38,790 nt of DNA from Erythrobacter sp. (GCA_013822695.1 PNKW01000025.1:1-38790); one strand, 5' to 3'; positions 8,448-15,778 are shown, numbered from the stretch's first letter. Numbers and translations: made by a program. Notes: generated by a model from the sequence alone, not told the origin.

Positions 8448-9364
8448 GCAGCGACCCGCACCAACTTGCCCGCTCGGTCGGGCAGGTCGGCGGGCAGGCA
8501 TACGTCCCAGGCGAGCCCTGCCCGCTCGAGCAGGCGGATGAAGGCATAGCCCCAATCACTTTGCCCCTTGTGCAGCCCGATGCGCGCGCTGCCTGGATAG
8601 GCGTGGTGATTATTGTGCCACGCCTCGCCCATCGTCAGGAGGCCCGCCCAGGGCACGTCATGCGCCTGCACGCCGGCATCGGCGACCTGCCAGTGCTGGG
8701 GCCCGCAGCGATGCGCGAGGTGGCCGACCAGCCAGTGCCCGTGCACAGTCAGCGCCACCCGCACGAACACGCCCCACACCACCAAGGGCCAGCCACCCGC
8801 CAGATAGAGCACGCCCGCAACGGGCAGCTGCTGGAGCATCCAGGTGCGCTCCAGCCAGCGCATGAAGGGCGAAGCCTCGAGCGCGCTGACGTCGAAGCGC
8901 GGCGGATGGTCGAGATCGAGGCGGCAATGCAGCAGCCAGAAGGCATCGATCAGCATCGGCCGGCGGTTGGCGAGGTAATCATGGCAGTCGCTCTGGCGCT
9001 GGCCCCAGTCGCGCAGGTCATGCGCCTTCACGATCCCGATCGGCCCGCTCATCCCCGCTACGGTGCCGCACCAGATCAGGAAGGCGCGCAAGGCGGGAAA
9101 GGTGCGGAAGCTGCCGTGGATCAGCAGGCGGTGGAATCCGACCGAGTGGCCCAGCAGCAGCATCGCGCCCGTCAGCCCGATGCCCACGGCGACGGCAGCA
9201 GGCGTGGTGAAGAACGGCGCAAGGCCGAGCGCGGCGAGCAGCATGCCGCCATTCCACAGACTCGTCACCGGATCCCAGCGCACCCGCCCATGGACGGCGT
9301 CGGCACGGGGGGTTTCGACGATCCAGTTCACCTCGCAACGGTCCCGCGCACCCATCTGCTGCAT
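8444..9364 (-). CDS. Acyl-CoA/fatty acid desaturase-like membrane protein with degenerate second histidine box
   Basis: A 306-residue hydrophobic protein of the acyl-CoA desaturase type, expected to be a membrane di-iron enzyme that inserts a double bond into acyl chains. Histidine box 1 is HSVGFH (73-78) and box 3 is HNNHH (250-254). At the place of the usual HRxHH second box the protein has AHDLRDWGQ with His115, and His128 a little later, so the ligand set is altered. A later H-rich stretch, HGHWLVGHLAHR (208-219), may contribute. The ATG at 9364 is chosen because AGGAG stands six bases upstream; an open frame extends to 9502 but runs through the arsR promoter. It is divergent from arsR across a palindrome-rich gap, so ArsR control is plausible. 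Confidence 0.85.
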   Translation of the reverse strand: MQQMGARDRCEVNWIVETPRADAVHGRVRWDPVTSLWNGGMLLAALGLAPFFTTPAAVAVGIGLTGAMLLLGHSVGFHRLLIHGSFRTFPALRAFLIWCGTVAGMSGPIGIVKAHDLRDWGQRQSDCHDYLANRRPMLIDAFWLLHCRLDLDHPPRFDVSALEASPFMRWLERTWMLQQLPVAGVLYLAGGWPLVVWGVFVRVALTVHGHWLVGHLAHRCGPQHWQVADAGVQAHDVPWAGLLTMGEAWHNNHHAYPGSARIGLHKGQSDWGYAFIRLLERAGLAWDVCLPADLPDRAGKLVRVAA

Positions 9365-9388
9365 CGCCTGCTCCTGCCAATCCTGTAG

Positions 9389-9412
9389 GTAATTAATGCA
9401 TCGCTTAATTAC
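9389..9412. promoter_or_regulatory. Inverted repeat GTAATTAA-N8-TTAATTAC, operator candidate
   Basis: An exact 8-bp inverted repeat (9389-9396 and 9405-9412) with an eight-base spacer lies between the desaturase and arsR starts. It is downstream of the candidate desaturase -10 box. Likely a site for the adjacent ArsR regulator or another dimeric repressor; this is inference. Confidence 0.5.
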
Positions 9413-9440
9413 TCGATAGCACTGGAAAGCATTTAAGCAA
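9413..9440 (-). promoter_or_regulatory. Candidate desaturase promoter
   Basis: On the minus strand TTGCTT (9440-9435) and TATCGA (9418-9413) are 16 bases apart, about 50 bases before the desaturase ATG. The -35 box is part of the TAAGCA/TGCTTA palindrome, and the second palindrome starts right after the -10. Confidence 0.4.
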
Positions 9441-9447
9441 GTGCTTA
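9434..9447. promoter_or_regulatory. Palindrome TAAGCA-AG-TGCTTA, ArsR operator candidate
   Basis: A perfect 6-2-6 dyad ends 11 bases before the arsR ATG and covers the desaturase -35 box. ArsR-family dimers typically bind such short palindromes over their own promoter. A TTATAC at 9445-9450 could be the arsR -10, in which case the arsR message would be nearly leaderless. Confidence 0.5.
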
Positions 9448-9458
9448 TACGCCCCCCC

Positions 9459-9785
9459 ATGCAGAAAGTGTTCGAAGCCCTCGCCTCCACGGTGCGCCGC
9501 AAGATTCTTGCCTACCTGTCGGAATCCGAGCTGACCGCGGGACAGATTGCCGAGCGGTTCGAGATCTCGAAGCCCGCCGTCTCGCAGCACCTCGCCGTGC
9601 TGGAGAATGCAGGGCTGGTGGCCAGCGAGAAGCGCGGGCAGTTCGTGCATTACCGGCTGGTGCGCGAGAACCTCGCGAACACGCTCAATGGCTATGTGCA
9701 GGAAGTCTGCCCGGTCTCGCGCCCGCTCAAGAAGGAGAGCAAGGCGCTGGGCGAGGCGGCGAAGGGCGTGGATCAGGACAAGTAA
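9459..9785 (+). CDS. ArsR-family transcriptional regulator
   Basis: A 108-residue winged-helix repressor: MQKVFEALASTVRRKILAYL, the recognition region ISKPAVSQHLAVLENAGLV and the wing EKRGQFVHYRL. The metal-binding ELCVCDL-type motif of arsenic or cadmium sensors is absent. A single Cys lies near the C-terminus (YVQEVCPVS), so the signal is unlikely to be a classical metal site. The ATG at 9459 is chosen over an upstream in-frame start at 9441 that falls in the palindrome; there is no good ribosome site. The divergent desaturase is the most probable target, which would make this a membrane-lipid regulator. Confidence 0.9.
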   Translation: MQKVFEALASTVRRKILAYLSESELTAGQIAERFEISKPAVSQHLAVLENAGLVASEKRGQFVHYRLVRENLANTLNGYVQEVCPVSRPLKKESKALGEAAKGVDQDK

Positions 9786-9786
9786 T

Positions 9787-9932
9787 CCTCTCCCACCGGG
9801 AGAGGGGGACCGCGCCGCGCCAGTGGCGGGGTGGAGTGGCGGGTGCGGTTGATCCGAACCATCGGGGGCTTGGAAAGCGGCGCGCGCCCCTCCACCATGC
9901 TTCGCATGGTCCCCCTCCCCGGTTCGGGGAGG
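9787..9932. repeat. REP-like intergenic repeat with three hairpins
   Basis: This 146-base stretch fills the convergent gap between arsR and the hydrolase. Hairpins seen: CCTCTCCC/GGGAGAGG (9787-9805), ACCATGC-TTC-GCATGGT (9894-9910) and CCTCCCC/GGGGAGG (9914-9932). Its style (GGGAGGGG stems, CCTCCACC core) resembles the atpD-atpC repeat at 38611-38757. It probably also serves as a transcription barrier between the two genes. No gene is seen in it. Confidence 0.65.
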
Positions 9933-9933
9933 A

Positions 9934-10605
9934 TCAGCTCAACGCGTAGTCGCTGACAAACGCGTTCGTCTTCCGCTCGCGCCCGAAGGTACTTGTCGGG
10001 CCGTGGCCGGGGATGAACACCACGTCCTCGCCAAGCGGCCAGAGGCGCTGGGTGATCGAATCGATCAGGTCCTGATGATTGCCGCGCGGGAAATCGGTGC
10101 GGCCGATCGAGCCCTGGAACAGCACGTCGCCGACAATCGCGAAGCGGCTGGGTTCGTGGAAGAACACCACGTGGCCCGGCGTGTGACCGGGGCAGTGGAT
10201 CACGTCGAGCGTCAACTCGCCGACCGTCACCGTGTCGCCGTGCTGGAGCCAGCGGGTCGGGATGAAGCTCTTGGCCACCATCCCCCAGCGCGGGCCGTCA
10301 TCATCGAGCTGGTCGATCCAGAAGCGGTCATCCTCGTGCGGGCCTTCGATGGGGAGACCCAGCTCCTCGGCCAGCATCCCGGTCTGCCCGCAATGGTCGA
10401 GATGCCCGTGGGTGACGAGCAGCTTTTCCAGCGTAACGCCCGCCTTGGCGACGCTCTCTTTCAGCTTGTCCAGATCCCCGCCCGGATCGACCAGCGCGCC
10501 CTTCATGGTGGCGGTGCACCAGATCAGCGAGCAGTTCTGCTGGAGCGGCGTCACCGGAATGATCGCGGCGCGCATGGGGGGCGTAGGCTTGGGAGTGACG
10601 GTCAT
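9934..10605 (-). CDS. Metallo-beta-lactamase-fold hydrolase (glyoxalase II-like)
   Basis: A cytoplasmic MBL-fold enzyme with the zinc-binding set THGHLDHCG (HxHxDH), CPGHTPGH, the VGDVLFQGSIGRTDFPRG segment and a late FIPGHGPTS. These motifs and the length are typical of short hydroxyacylglutathione-hydrolase-like proteins that cleave thioesters such as S-lactoylglutathione; substrate specificity cannot be read from the sequence. The start is uncertain: the ATG at 10605 (MTVTPKPTPPMRAAIIPV, 223 residues) is used. An ATG at 10629 with a nearby AAGG, or one at 10575, is also possible. Its 3' end abuts the REP-like repeat. Confidence 0.9.
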   Translation of the reverse strand: MTVTPKPTPPMRAAIIPVTPLQQNCSLIWCTATMKGALVDPGGDLDKLKESVAKAGVTLEKLLVTHGHLDHCGQTGMLAEELGLPIEGPHEDDRFWIDQLDDDGPRWGMVAKSFIPTRWLQHGDTVTVGELTLDVIHCPGHTPGHVVFFHEPSRFAIVGDVLFQGSIGRTDFPRGNHQDLIDSITQRLWPLGEDVVFIPGHGPTSTFGRERKTNAFVSDYALS

Positions 10606-10749
10606 GGGTGAAACCATGGGTTTTGGCATTGCGCCTTGCAAGCCTTCAATTGCACTGGTGCTGACGCAATAACTAGTCCATCATTGAAACCGCTCAACAA
10701 TCACTGTTGCAGTCGATCAGATGCGCGACGTTGAAGGTCCGCTATTCCC

Positions 10750-11097
10750 ATGCATGAAGATGACACTCCCAAGGGCTACGATGCCTTGATGGAGATCGCG
10801 TGCCCCGGCTGGGGCTTTTGTGGTTGCATCAAGAACGACACTAACTTGCACGTGGATATTCTGATCCCGTCCACAGGTCCGGTTAGCGCCGATCAGTTCG
10901 TAGAGTGGCTGTTCCTTGCAGATGACATGAACCCCAACAACAACCCCGAGAAATGGGAACGCGCAAAGCAAGCTCTACGTGACGCGTTCATCGAATGCAT
11001 GGGTGCTGAAGTGGTCGATGCTTCAAGACTGATCTGGAGCAATTGCGAGCCGCGTGAGAGCACCTCCCACAGCAAGTTTCGGGGCAAGATCGATTAA
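10750..11097 (+). CDS. Hypothetical protein with Cys-cluster N-terminus
   Basis: This 115-residue protein is not recognised. Visible features are a cysteine cluster, CPGWGFCGC (Cys18, Cys24, Cys26), the strand-like NLHVDILIPS, and an acidic helical half, QFVEWLFLADDMNPNNNPEKWERAKQALRDAF (in part). It has no signal peptide or membrane segment. The codons are less GC-biased than the flanking genes, suggesting an accessory origin. The ATG at 10750 is the first plausible start; a GAAGG lies 13-17 bases upstream. Its TAA overlaps the convergent repressor stop as TTAA (11094-11097). The 108-base gap upstream has a small CAACA/TGTTG dyad but no convincing promoter. Confidence 0.6.
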   Translation: MHEDDTPKGYDALMEIACPGWGFCGCIKNDTNLHVDILIPSTGPVSADQFVEWLFLADDMNPNNNPEKWERAKQALRDAFIECMGAEVVDASRLIWSNCEPRESTSHSKFRGKID

Positions 11098-11774
11098 ACC
11101 CGCCCCCCCTTCCAAACAACCCGCCCGACAATCTCGATCTCATCCGCCGCCACCTCGACCGGCGGGTAGGCGAGGTTCTGCGAGAGCAGCGCGATCCGTC
11201 CCGGCCCCGCGCTCGCCACGCGCTTGACCATCAACGTGTCGCCCAGCCGCACCACATGGATGCCGTCACGAAACGCTCGCGGCGCGCGGTCGACGAGGAT
11301 TTCGTCGCCGTCGTTCAATAGCGGCTCCATCGAATCCCCCTCGACCCGGATCGCGGAGAGCTCGGCGCGGGCGAGGCCCTGTTCCTCCAGCCAGCGGCGC
11401 GAGAAGCGGAAGGTGTCGAAGGCGGCTTCCGCGCCCGGCACCCGTCCGGCGCCGGCCGCCGCGCCGAGATCGAGGCGGGGCACTTCGACCCACTCGGCCT
11501 CGCCACGCCGCCTAAGGGCCTTCACATAGGAATTTTCCTGTGTTTCGCGCAATTCGGCCTCGCTCACCCCGAGAAACCGGGCGAGCGTGGCGCGGTCCTG
11601 CTCCTCCAACTTGCGGGGCGAGCCTTTGCGAATGAATTGCTGGAGATAGGACGGATTACGCCCGAGCAACTCGGATAGTGCCGCCAGGCTAACCCCCCTC
11701 TCCTGCGACAGGGCGAGCAGTCGCGCACGAGGGCCGTCGGGGATTTCACGGGGGTTTTGGGCGATCTCGGACAT
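11094..11774 (-). CDS. XRE/S24-type (LexA/CI-like) transcriptional repressor
   Basis: A 226-residue repressor with an N-terminal helix-turn-helix (LAALSELLGRNPSYLQQFIRKG, within residues 30-51) and a C-terminal S24 peptidase fold. The catalytic dyad is Ser148 in EGDSMEPLLNDGD and Lys184 in LMVKRV. Ala-Gly pairs in GAAAGAGRVPG (104-114) are at the right place for a self-cleavage site, so RecA-stimulated autoproteolysis as in LexA or phage CI is possible. The start at ATG 11774 follows AGGA at -11. Two 16-bp operators sit directly upstream and cover its promoter, implying tight autorepression. It is divergent from two small genes, a layout recalling a phage CI/cro switch though no prophage genes are nearby. 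Confidence 0.88.
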   Translation of the reverse strand: MSEIAQNPREIPDGPRARLLALSQERGVSLAALSELLGRNPSYLQQFIRKGSPRKLEEQDRATLARFLGVSEAELRETQENSYVKALRRRGEAEWVEVPRLDLGAAAGAGRVPGAEAAFDTFRFSRRWLEEQGLARAELSAIRVEGDSMEPLLNDGDEILVDRAPRAFRDGIHVVRLGDTLMVKRVASAGPGRIALLSQNLAYPPVEVAADEIEIVGRVVWKGGRV

Positions 11775-11780
11775 GAAATC

Positions 11781-11796
11781 ATCCTACACGAAGGAT
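11781..11796. promoter_or_regulatory. Operator O1 of the S24 repressor
   Basis: ATCCTACACGAAGGAT has the dyad ATCCT/AGGAT. It contains the minus-strand -10 candidate TAGGAT (11786-11781), six bases before the repressor ATG. It is three bases from a second similar site, with which it shares the pattern TCCTAnAC. Confidence 0.6.
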
Positions 11797-11809
11797 TTTT
11801 CCTAGACAA
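11781..11809 (-). promoter_or_regulatory. Promoter candidate of the S24 repressor gene
   Basis: On the minus strand TTGTCT (11809-11804) and TAGGAT (11786-11781) are 17 bases apart. The -10 ends six bases before the ATG, so the mRNA could be leaderless, or AGGA could instead be the ribosome site of a longer transcript. Confidence 0.45.
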
Positions 11810-11815
11810 GTAGGA
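11800..11815. promoter_or_regulatory. Operator O2 of the S24 repressor
   Basis: TCCTAGACAAGTAGGA has the dyad TCCTA/TAGGA with a six-base spacer and contains the -35 candidate of the repressor gene. Together with O1 it lies nearly half of the way to the divergent gene at 11898, so both directions could be controlled. Confidence 0.6.
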
Positions 11816-11842
11816 AATGTAGTGAAACAAATCAGGAACATC

Positions 11843-11869
11843 GGGCGAATCGCTCGATGCGAATCGCCC
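11843..11869 (+). promoter_or_regulatory. Leader hairpin before the 11898 gene
   Basis: GGGCGAATCGC (11843-11853) and GCGAATCGCCC (11859-11869) form an 11-bp stem with one internal mismatch and loop TCGAT. It lies 28 bases before the ATG. It may be an RNA structure in the leader or another protein site; there is no T-run, so it is not a terminator. Confidence 0.35.
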
Positions 11870-11897
11870 AGACCAGCAATTTGAGGGACGCAAAACC

Positions 11898-12113
11898 ATG
11901 CTGCTTCGGACCGTCGAAACCTTCCTGCGGACGCACAATCTGCCCGCCACCAAATTCGGGCGGCTCGCCGTCCGCGATCCGCGCTTCGTGCTCGACCTGC
12001 GCATGGGCCGCACCCCGCGCCGCGAGACCGAGATGCGCACCCGTGCCTGGATGCAGGGCTATGCCGCAGGCGCCGCCGACATGGATTGCGCCAAGCCGGG
12101 GGAGATGGCGTGA
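11898..12113 (+). CDS. Small Cro-like helix-turn-helix protein
   Basis: A 71-residue protein, MLLRTVETFLRTHNLPATKF then GRLAVRDPRFVLDLRMGRTP. The spacing TKFGRLAVRDPRFVLDLR resembles the two DNA-reading helices of Cro/XRE proteins, followed by a basic GRTPRRETEMR segment. The position opposite an S24 repressor across tandem operators fits a Cro-like counter-regulator, but this is inference from fold resemblance and layout. A GAGGGA lies 11-16 bases upstream of the ATG. Its TGA overlaps the next ATG by one base (TGATG at 12111-12115), so the two small genes are coupled. Confidence 0.6.
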   Translation: MLLRTVETFLRTHNLPATKFGRLAVRDPRFVLDLRMGRTPRRETEMRTRAWMQGYAAGAADMDCAKPGEMA

Positions 12114-12538
12114 TGCTCACAGAATCCCTGCGCGATCCCTTCGCCCACCTCACCGCCGACTTTGACCAGATCGAGGTCAAGTCCGCCCCCCTCCCCGTCA
12201 GCGCGCCAGCTGCCCTGCGCCCGCGCCGCACGCTCGCCGACCGGGTGCGCGCCTGCCTGATGGACATCACCAGCGGCGCAGGCACGGTGCTCGGCCATGA
12301 GGAGAAGGCCTGGGCCTCGATCACCTTTGCCGGCACGCGGCACGAGGTGGTGCTCGAATTCTGCGGCGCCGAAGCGGTCGCGGCCGGAGAGGAACTGATC
12401 GAGCGCCTGCCCGACCACGAATTCACCATCCCCCGCCAGCTGGTCGCCGATGCGACGATCACCAAGGTCGACCACCGCTTCGGCGCGATGGAGCGGCTGG
12501 AGGTGACGGCGGTGCTGCTGCTGCTGGAGGAGGGTTGA
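12113..12538 (+). CDS. Conserved-looking hypothetical protein
   Basis: This 141-residue protein is not assigned to a named family. Residues about 45-141 look like a compact alpha/beta domain: TLADRVRACLMDITSGAG, a strand-rich KAWASITFAGTRHEVVLEF, and a late repeat of hydrophobic strands MERLEVTAVLLLLEEG. There is no signal peptide or transmembrane segment. It is translationally coupled to the Cro-like gene upstream (shared A at 12113) and therefore probably under the same repressor. The start at 12113 is chosen over an upstream frame-compatible ATG at 12086 because of this junction. The convergent ALDH gene ends 14 bases downstream. Confidence 0.6.
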   Translation: MLTESLRDPFAHLTADFDQIEVKSAPLPVSAPAALRPRRTLADRVRACLMDITSGAGTVLGHEEKAWASITFAGTRHEVVLEFCGAEAVAAGEELIERLPDHEFTIPRQLVADATITKVDHRFGAMERLEVTAVLLLLEEG

Positions 12539-12552
12539 CCCCCTCCCCAAGA

Positions 12553-13929
12553 TCAACTTCTGATCACGATCATCTTCTCGATCGTCATCTCGTGGCAGGT
12601 GTAGGGAATGCCCCCTACCCCATGCCCCGAGCTACGCAGCCCCGCGAACGGCATCCAGTCGGTGCGGAAAGCGGTGTGGTCATTCACCATCACTGCTGAG
12701 GCATCGATGTTGCGATAGGTGTGCATCGCGCTGGCCAGATCATTGGTGAAGATCGCCGCCTGAAACGCGACGTCCAGGGAATTGGCCTGCGCAATCGCGG
12801 CGTCGACATCGGTATAGGCATAGACGCAGACCGCCGGGCCGAAGACTTCATTGCGCGAGATGGTCGCATCAACCGACGGGTTGAGCAGCACGGTCGGCGC
12901 GTAGGTGGTATCGGATAGCCGTTCCCCGCCGCACAGGAGCTGCGCGCCGCCGCTCACCGCTTCGTCGATCCACTTGCTGACCCGGTCCACCTCCTTGGGG
13001 CGGATCAGCGGGCCGCATTCGGTGTCTTCGTGGATCGCGTTGCCGACCTTGAGGGCGCTCGCCGCTGCCGCCATGCGCGCAGCGAGTTCATCGACGATGG
13101 ATGCATGGGCGAACACCCGCTGCACCGACACGCAGACCTGCCCCGAATGGTAGAAGCCGCCCTTCACGATTGACGGCACCGCCAGATCGAGATTGGCGCT
13201 GGGATCGACGATCACTGGCGCAACCCCGCCATGCTCCAGCGCGCAGCGTGCGCCGGGCGCGAGCTTCGAGCGCAGCGACCATCCCACCCCGGCCGACCCG
13301 ATGAAGCTGAAGAACGCCACCCGCGGATCGCTCACCATCCGTTCGGACACATCGCGCGGCGGCTGCACCGCCTGTGCCCAATCGGGCTCGAGCCCCGCTT
13401 CGTGCAGGATCGCGATGAATTCGAAACACGACAGCGGCGTATCGGCCGAGGGCTTGACGATCACCGGGCAGCCGGTGGCCACGGCGGGCGCGACCTGATG
13501 GACGATCAGGTTGAGCGGGTGGTTGAAGGCCGATACCGCCACCACGACGCCAATCGGCTCGCGCGTGGTCCAGGCCAGCCGCCCGTCCCCTGCCGCCGTC
13601 AGCCCCATCGGGATCTCGGTGCCCCTCAGCGAGCCGATCTCGTGGATGCACAGCTCCATCCCGTTGATCGCACGGTCAACCTCGACCCGGGCATCGATCA
13701 GCGGCTTGCCCCCTTCGTTGGCGATCTGGAAGGCGAGATGATCGCGCCGTTCCTTCATGATCCCCATCGCCCGGTGGAGGATCGCCGCGCGCTGATGCGG
13801 CTTCTTCCACTGCGAACGGTCGCGGGCGAGCGCATGGGCCCGCGCCAGCGCGCCGTCGACCGCGTCCCAATCATGCGTGGGAACGCTGCCGATCGTTGCG
13901 AGGTCGAACGGATTGACCACTTCATGCAT
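12553..13929 (-). CDS. NAD(P)-dependent aldehyde dehydrogenase
   Basis: A 458-residue ALDH-superfamily enzyme oxidising an aldehyde to its acid. The catalytic set is Asn136 in SAFNHP, Glu232 in LEHGG and Cys266 in SGQVCVS. The late EVFGPAVCVYAY motif is also present. The protein is slightly shorter than classical 480-500-residue ALDHs, as in lactaldehyde/phosphonoacetaldehyde-type branches. It begins 27 bases after the acetolactate-synthase-like gene on the same strand, so the two probably form an operon. A plausible but unproved reading is that the ThDP enzyme makes an aldehyde or hydroxyketone whose aldehyde form the ALDH removes. The substrate is unknown. Confidence 0.93.
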   Translation of the reverse strand: MHEVVNPFDLATIGSVPTHDWDAVDGALARAHALARDRSQWKKPHQRAAILHRAMGIMKERRDHLAFQIANEGGKPLIDARVEVDRAINGMELCIHEIGSLRGTEIPMGLTAAGDGRLAWTTREPIGVVVAVSAFNHPLNLIVHQVAPAVATGCPVIVKPSADTPLSCFEFIAILHEAGLEPDWAQAVQPPRDVSERMVSDPRVAFFSFIGSAGVGWSLRSKLAPGARCALEHGGVAPVIVDPSANLDLAVPSIVKGGFYHSGQVCVSVQRVFAHASIVDELAARMAAAASALKVGNAIHEDTECGPLIRPKEVDRVSKWIDEAVSGGAQLLCGGERLSDTTYAPTVLLNPSVDATISRNEVFGPAVCVYAYTDVDAAIAQANSLDVAFQAAIFTNDLASAMHTYRNIDASAVMVNDHTAFRTDWMPFAGLRSSGHGVGGIPYTCHEMTIEKMIVIRS

Positions 13930-13956
13930 GGCAAAAACTCCCAGCGGCCAGCGTGA

Positions 13957-15615
13957 TCAAAGTTCCTTGCTCAATCGCTTGATGTCGATGTTCAGGATCT
14001 GGTCGTTCTCGGTGTAATCCACCGGGCAATCGATCAGGTGCACGCCGGGCGTATCGCGGCAATGGCTAAGCAGTTCGCGCAGGTGATCGGAGGAGGTCAC
14101 CCGGTGCCCCGTCGCACCATAACTTTCGGCATATTGCACGAAATCGGGGTTGCCATAGGTCAGGCCGAAATCGGTGAAGCCCATGTTCGCCTGCTTCCAG
14201 CGGATCATCCCGTAAGCATCGTCGCGCAGGATCAGCACGGTGAGATTGAGGCCGAGGCGCACCGCGGTCTCCATCTCCTGGCTGTTCATCATGAACCCGC
14301 CATCGCCGCAGATCGCCATCACCTTGCGGTCGGGATAGAGCATCGCGCTCATCATCGCGCTCGGCAGGCCTGCGCCCATCGTCGCCAGCGCATTGTCGAG
14401 CAGCACGGTGTTGGGGAGGTAGGCGGTATATCCGCGCGCGAACCAGATCTTGTAGACCCCGTTATCGAGGCAGATGATCCCGTCATGCGGCATCGCGTCG
14501 CGGACCTGCTGGACGAGATGCGGCGGGAAGATCGGGAAGCGGGTGTCGGCGGCGAGCTTGCCGGTGTGCTCCATCTCGGCCTTGTGGAAGGCGAGCATGT
14601 GGGCAAAATCCCAGCTGCGGTTGGGGCTGATGTCTTCCTTGATCTGCCAGATCGCGTTGGCGATATCGCCGATCACTTCGATCTGCGGGAAATAGACCGG
14701 ATCGACCTCGGCCGTGCGGGTCGATACGTGGATCACGGTGACGCCATTGTCCTTCATGAAGAAGGGCGGCTTTTCGATCACGTCGTGGCCGACATTGATG
14801 ATGCAGTCTGACGCTTCGACCGCGCGGTGGACGAAGTCTCCGGCTGACAGCGCCGCGCAGCCGAGGAACTTCGGATGCCGCTCGTCGATCACGCCCTTGC
14901 CCATCTGGGTGGTGAGGAAGGGGATGCCGGTCTTCTCGACCAGCTGTTCGAGCATGCGTCCGCACATCTTGCGGTTGGCGCCCGCGCCGATCACGAGCAC
15001 CGGGTTCTTGGCCTTCTCGATCGCCTGCACCGCCGCGCGCACCGCCTTGGGCTCGGCCGAGGGACGCCGCGCGATGCTCTTGGGCAGCGGCTTCCAGTCG
15101 GTAGTGGGTTCTTCGGCAATATCCTCGGGCAGCTCGATCAGGGTCGCGCCGGGCTTTTCCTCCTCGGCAAGGCGATAGGCCTCGCGCACGCGGCTGGGGA
15201 TGTTGTCGCCCGCCGCAATCTGGATCGCATATTTGGTGATCGGCTTCATCAGCGAGACGATATCGACGATCTGGAAGCGGCCCTGCTTCGATTTCTTGAT
15301 CGGCTTCTGCCCGGTGATCATCAGCACCGGCATCCCGCCCAGCTGCGCATAGGCTGCCGAGGTCACGAAATTGGTCGCCCCCGGGCCCAATGTGGCGACG
15401 CACACGCCGGTCTTGCCGGTGTGGCGGCCATAGGTCGCGGCCATGAAGCCGGCGCCCTGTTCGTGGCGGGTGAGGATCAGCTTGATCTGCTTGGACCGGC
15501 TGAGCGAATCGAGGAAATCGAGGTTTTCCTCCCCCGGAACGCCGAAGATATACTCGCAGCCTTCGGCCTCGAGACATTCGACAAAGACGTCCGATGCCTT
15601 CTTGGTGTCGCTCAT
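13957..15615 (-). CDS. Acetolactate-synthase-like ThDP enzyme (large subunit type)
   Basis: A 552-residue thiamine-diphosphate enzyme. The cofactor-activating glutamate is Glu52 in RHEQGAGFMA, and the cofactor-binding motif begins GDGG at about residues 437-440 and runs to LRDDAYGMIRW. The canonical second half of that motif has Asn; here it is Asp-Asp-Ala-Tyr, a variation seen in the catabolic AlsS-type and other carboligase branches. No ilvH regulatory-subunit gene follows; instead the partner is an aldehyde dehydrogenase. That argues against a role as the anabolic IlvB of branched-chain amino acid synthesis. A GGGGG stretch lies about six bases before the ATG at 15615. The exact acceptor and donor cannot be told from the sequence. 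Confidence 0.88.
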   Translation of the reverse strand: MSDTKKASDVFVECLEAEGCEYIFGVPGEENLDFLDSLSRSKQIKLILTRHEQGAGFMAATYGRHTGKTGVCVATLGPGATNFVTSAAYAQLGGMPVLMITGQKPIKKSKQGRFQIVDIVSLMKPITKYAIQIAAGDNIPSRVREAYRLAEEEKPGATLIELPEDIAEEPTTDWKPLPKSIARRPSAEPKAVRAAVQAIEKAKNPVLVIGAGANRKMCGRMLEQLVEKTGIPFLTTQMGKGVIDERHPKFLGCAALSAGDFVHRAVEASDCIINVGHDVIEKPPFFMKDNGVTVIHVSTRTAEVDPVYFPQIEVIGDIANAIWQIKEDISPNRSWDFAHMLAFHKAEMEHTGKLAADTRFPIFPPHLVQQVRDAMPHDGIICLDNGVYKIWFARGYTAYLPNTVLLDNALATMGAGLPSAMMSAMLYPDRKVMAICGDGGFMMNSQEMETAVRLGLNLTVLILRDDAYGMIRWKQANMGFTDFGLTYGNPDFVQYAESYGATGHRVTSSDHLRELLSHCRDTPGVHLIDCPVDYTENDQILNIDIKRLSKEL

Positions 15616-15647
15616 GTGTTCCCCCCTGTTTGCACAGCCCCCCGGCT

Positions 15648-15712
15648 GTCACGCGCGCGATGCCCCCCCTCGGGCGATAGCGCGCGCGTGTGACCGCCCC
15701 GTGATGGGCGGT
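15648..15712. promoter_or_regulatory. Two hairpins upstream of the ThDP enzyme gene
   Basis: The first is GTCACGCGCGCG (15648-15659) against CGCGCGCGTGTGAC (15681-15694), a 12-bp stem with a two-base bulge. The second is ACCGCCC-CGTGAT-GGGCGGT (15693-15712). They occupy most of the 163-base gap between the dehydrogenase stop and the ThDP enzyme start. Neither has a minus-strand T-run, so they may be leader structure rather than terminator. Confidence 0.4.
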
Positions 15713-15778
15713 TTGCGGGGCCAAGTATTGCAGAAAAGCGCCAGATCGCCAGCGCGATTCTCGCGGGCGCTGCGCGGC

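Noticed and set aside
15693..15712. ACCGCCC/GGGCGGT hairpin as a terminator of the hydroxyacid dehydrogenase gene
   Set aside because: No T-run on the minus strand after the stem; kept only as a structured leader element.
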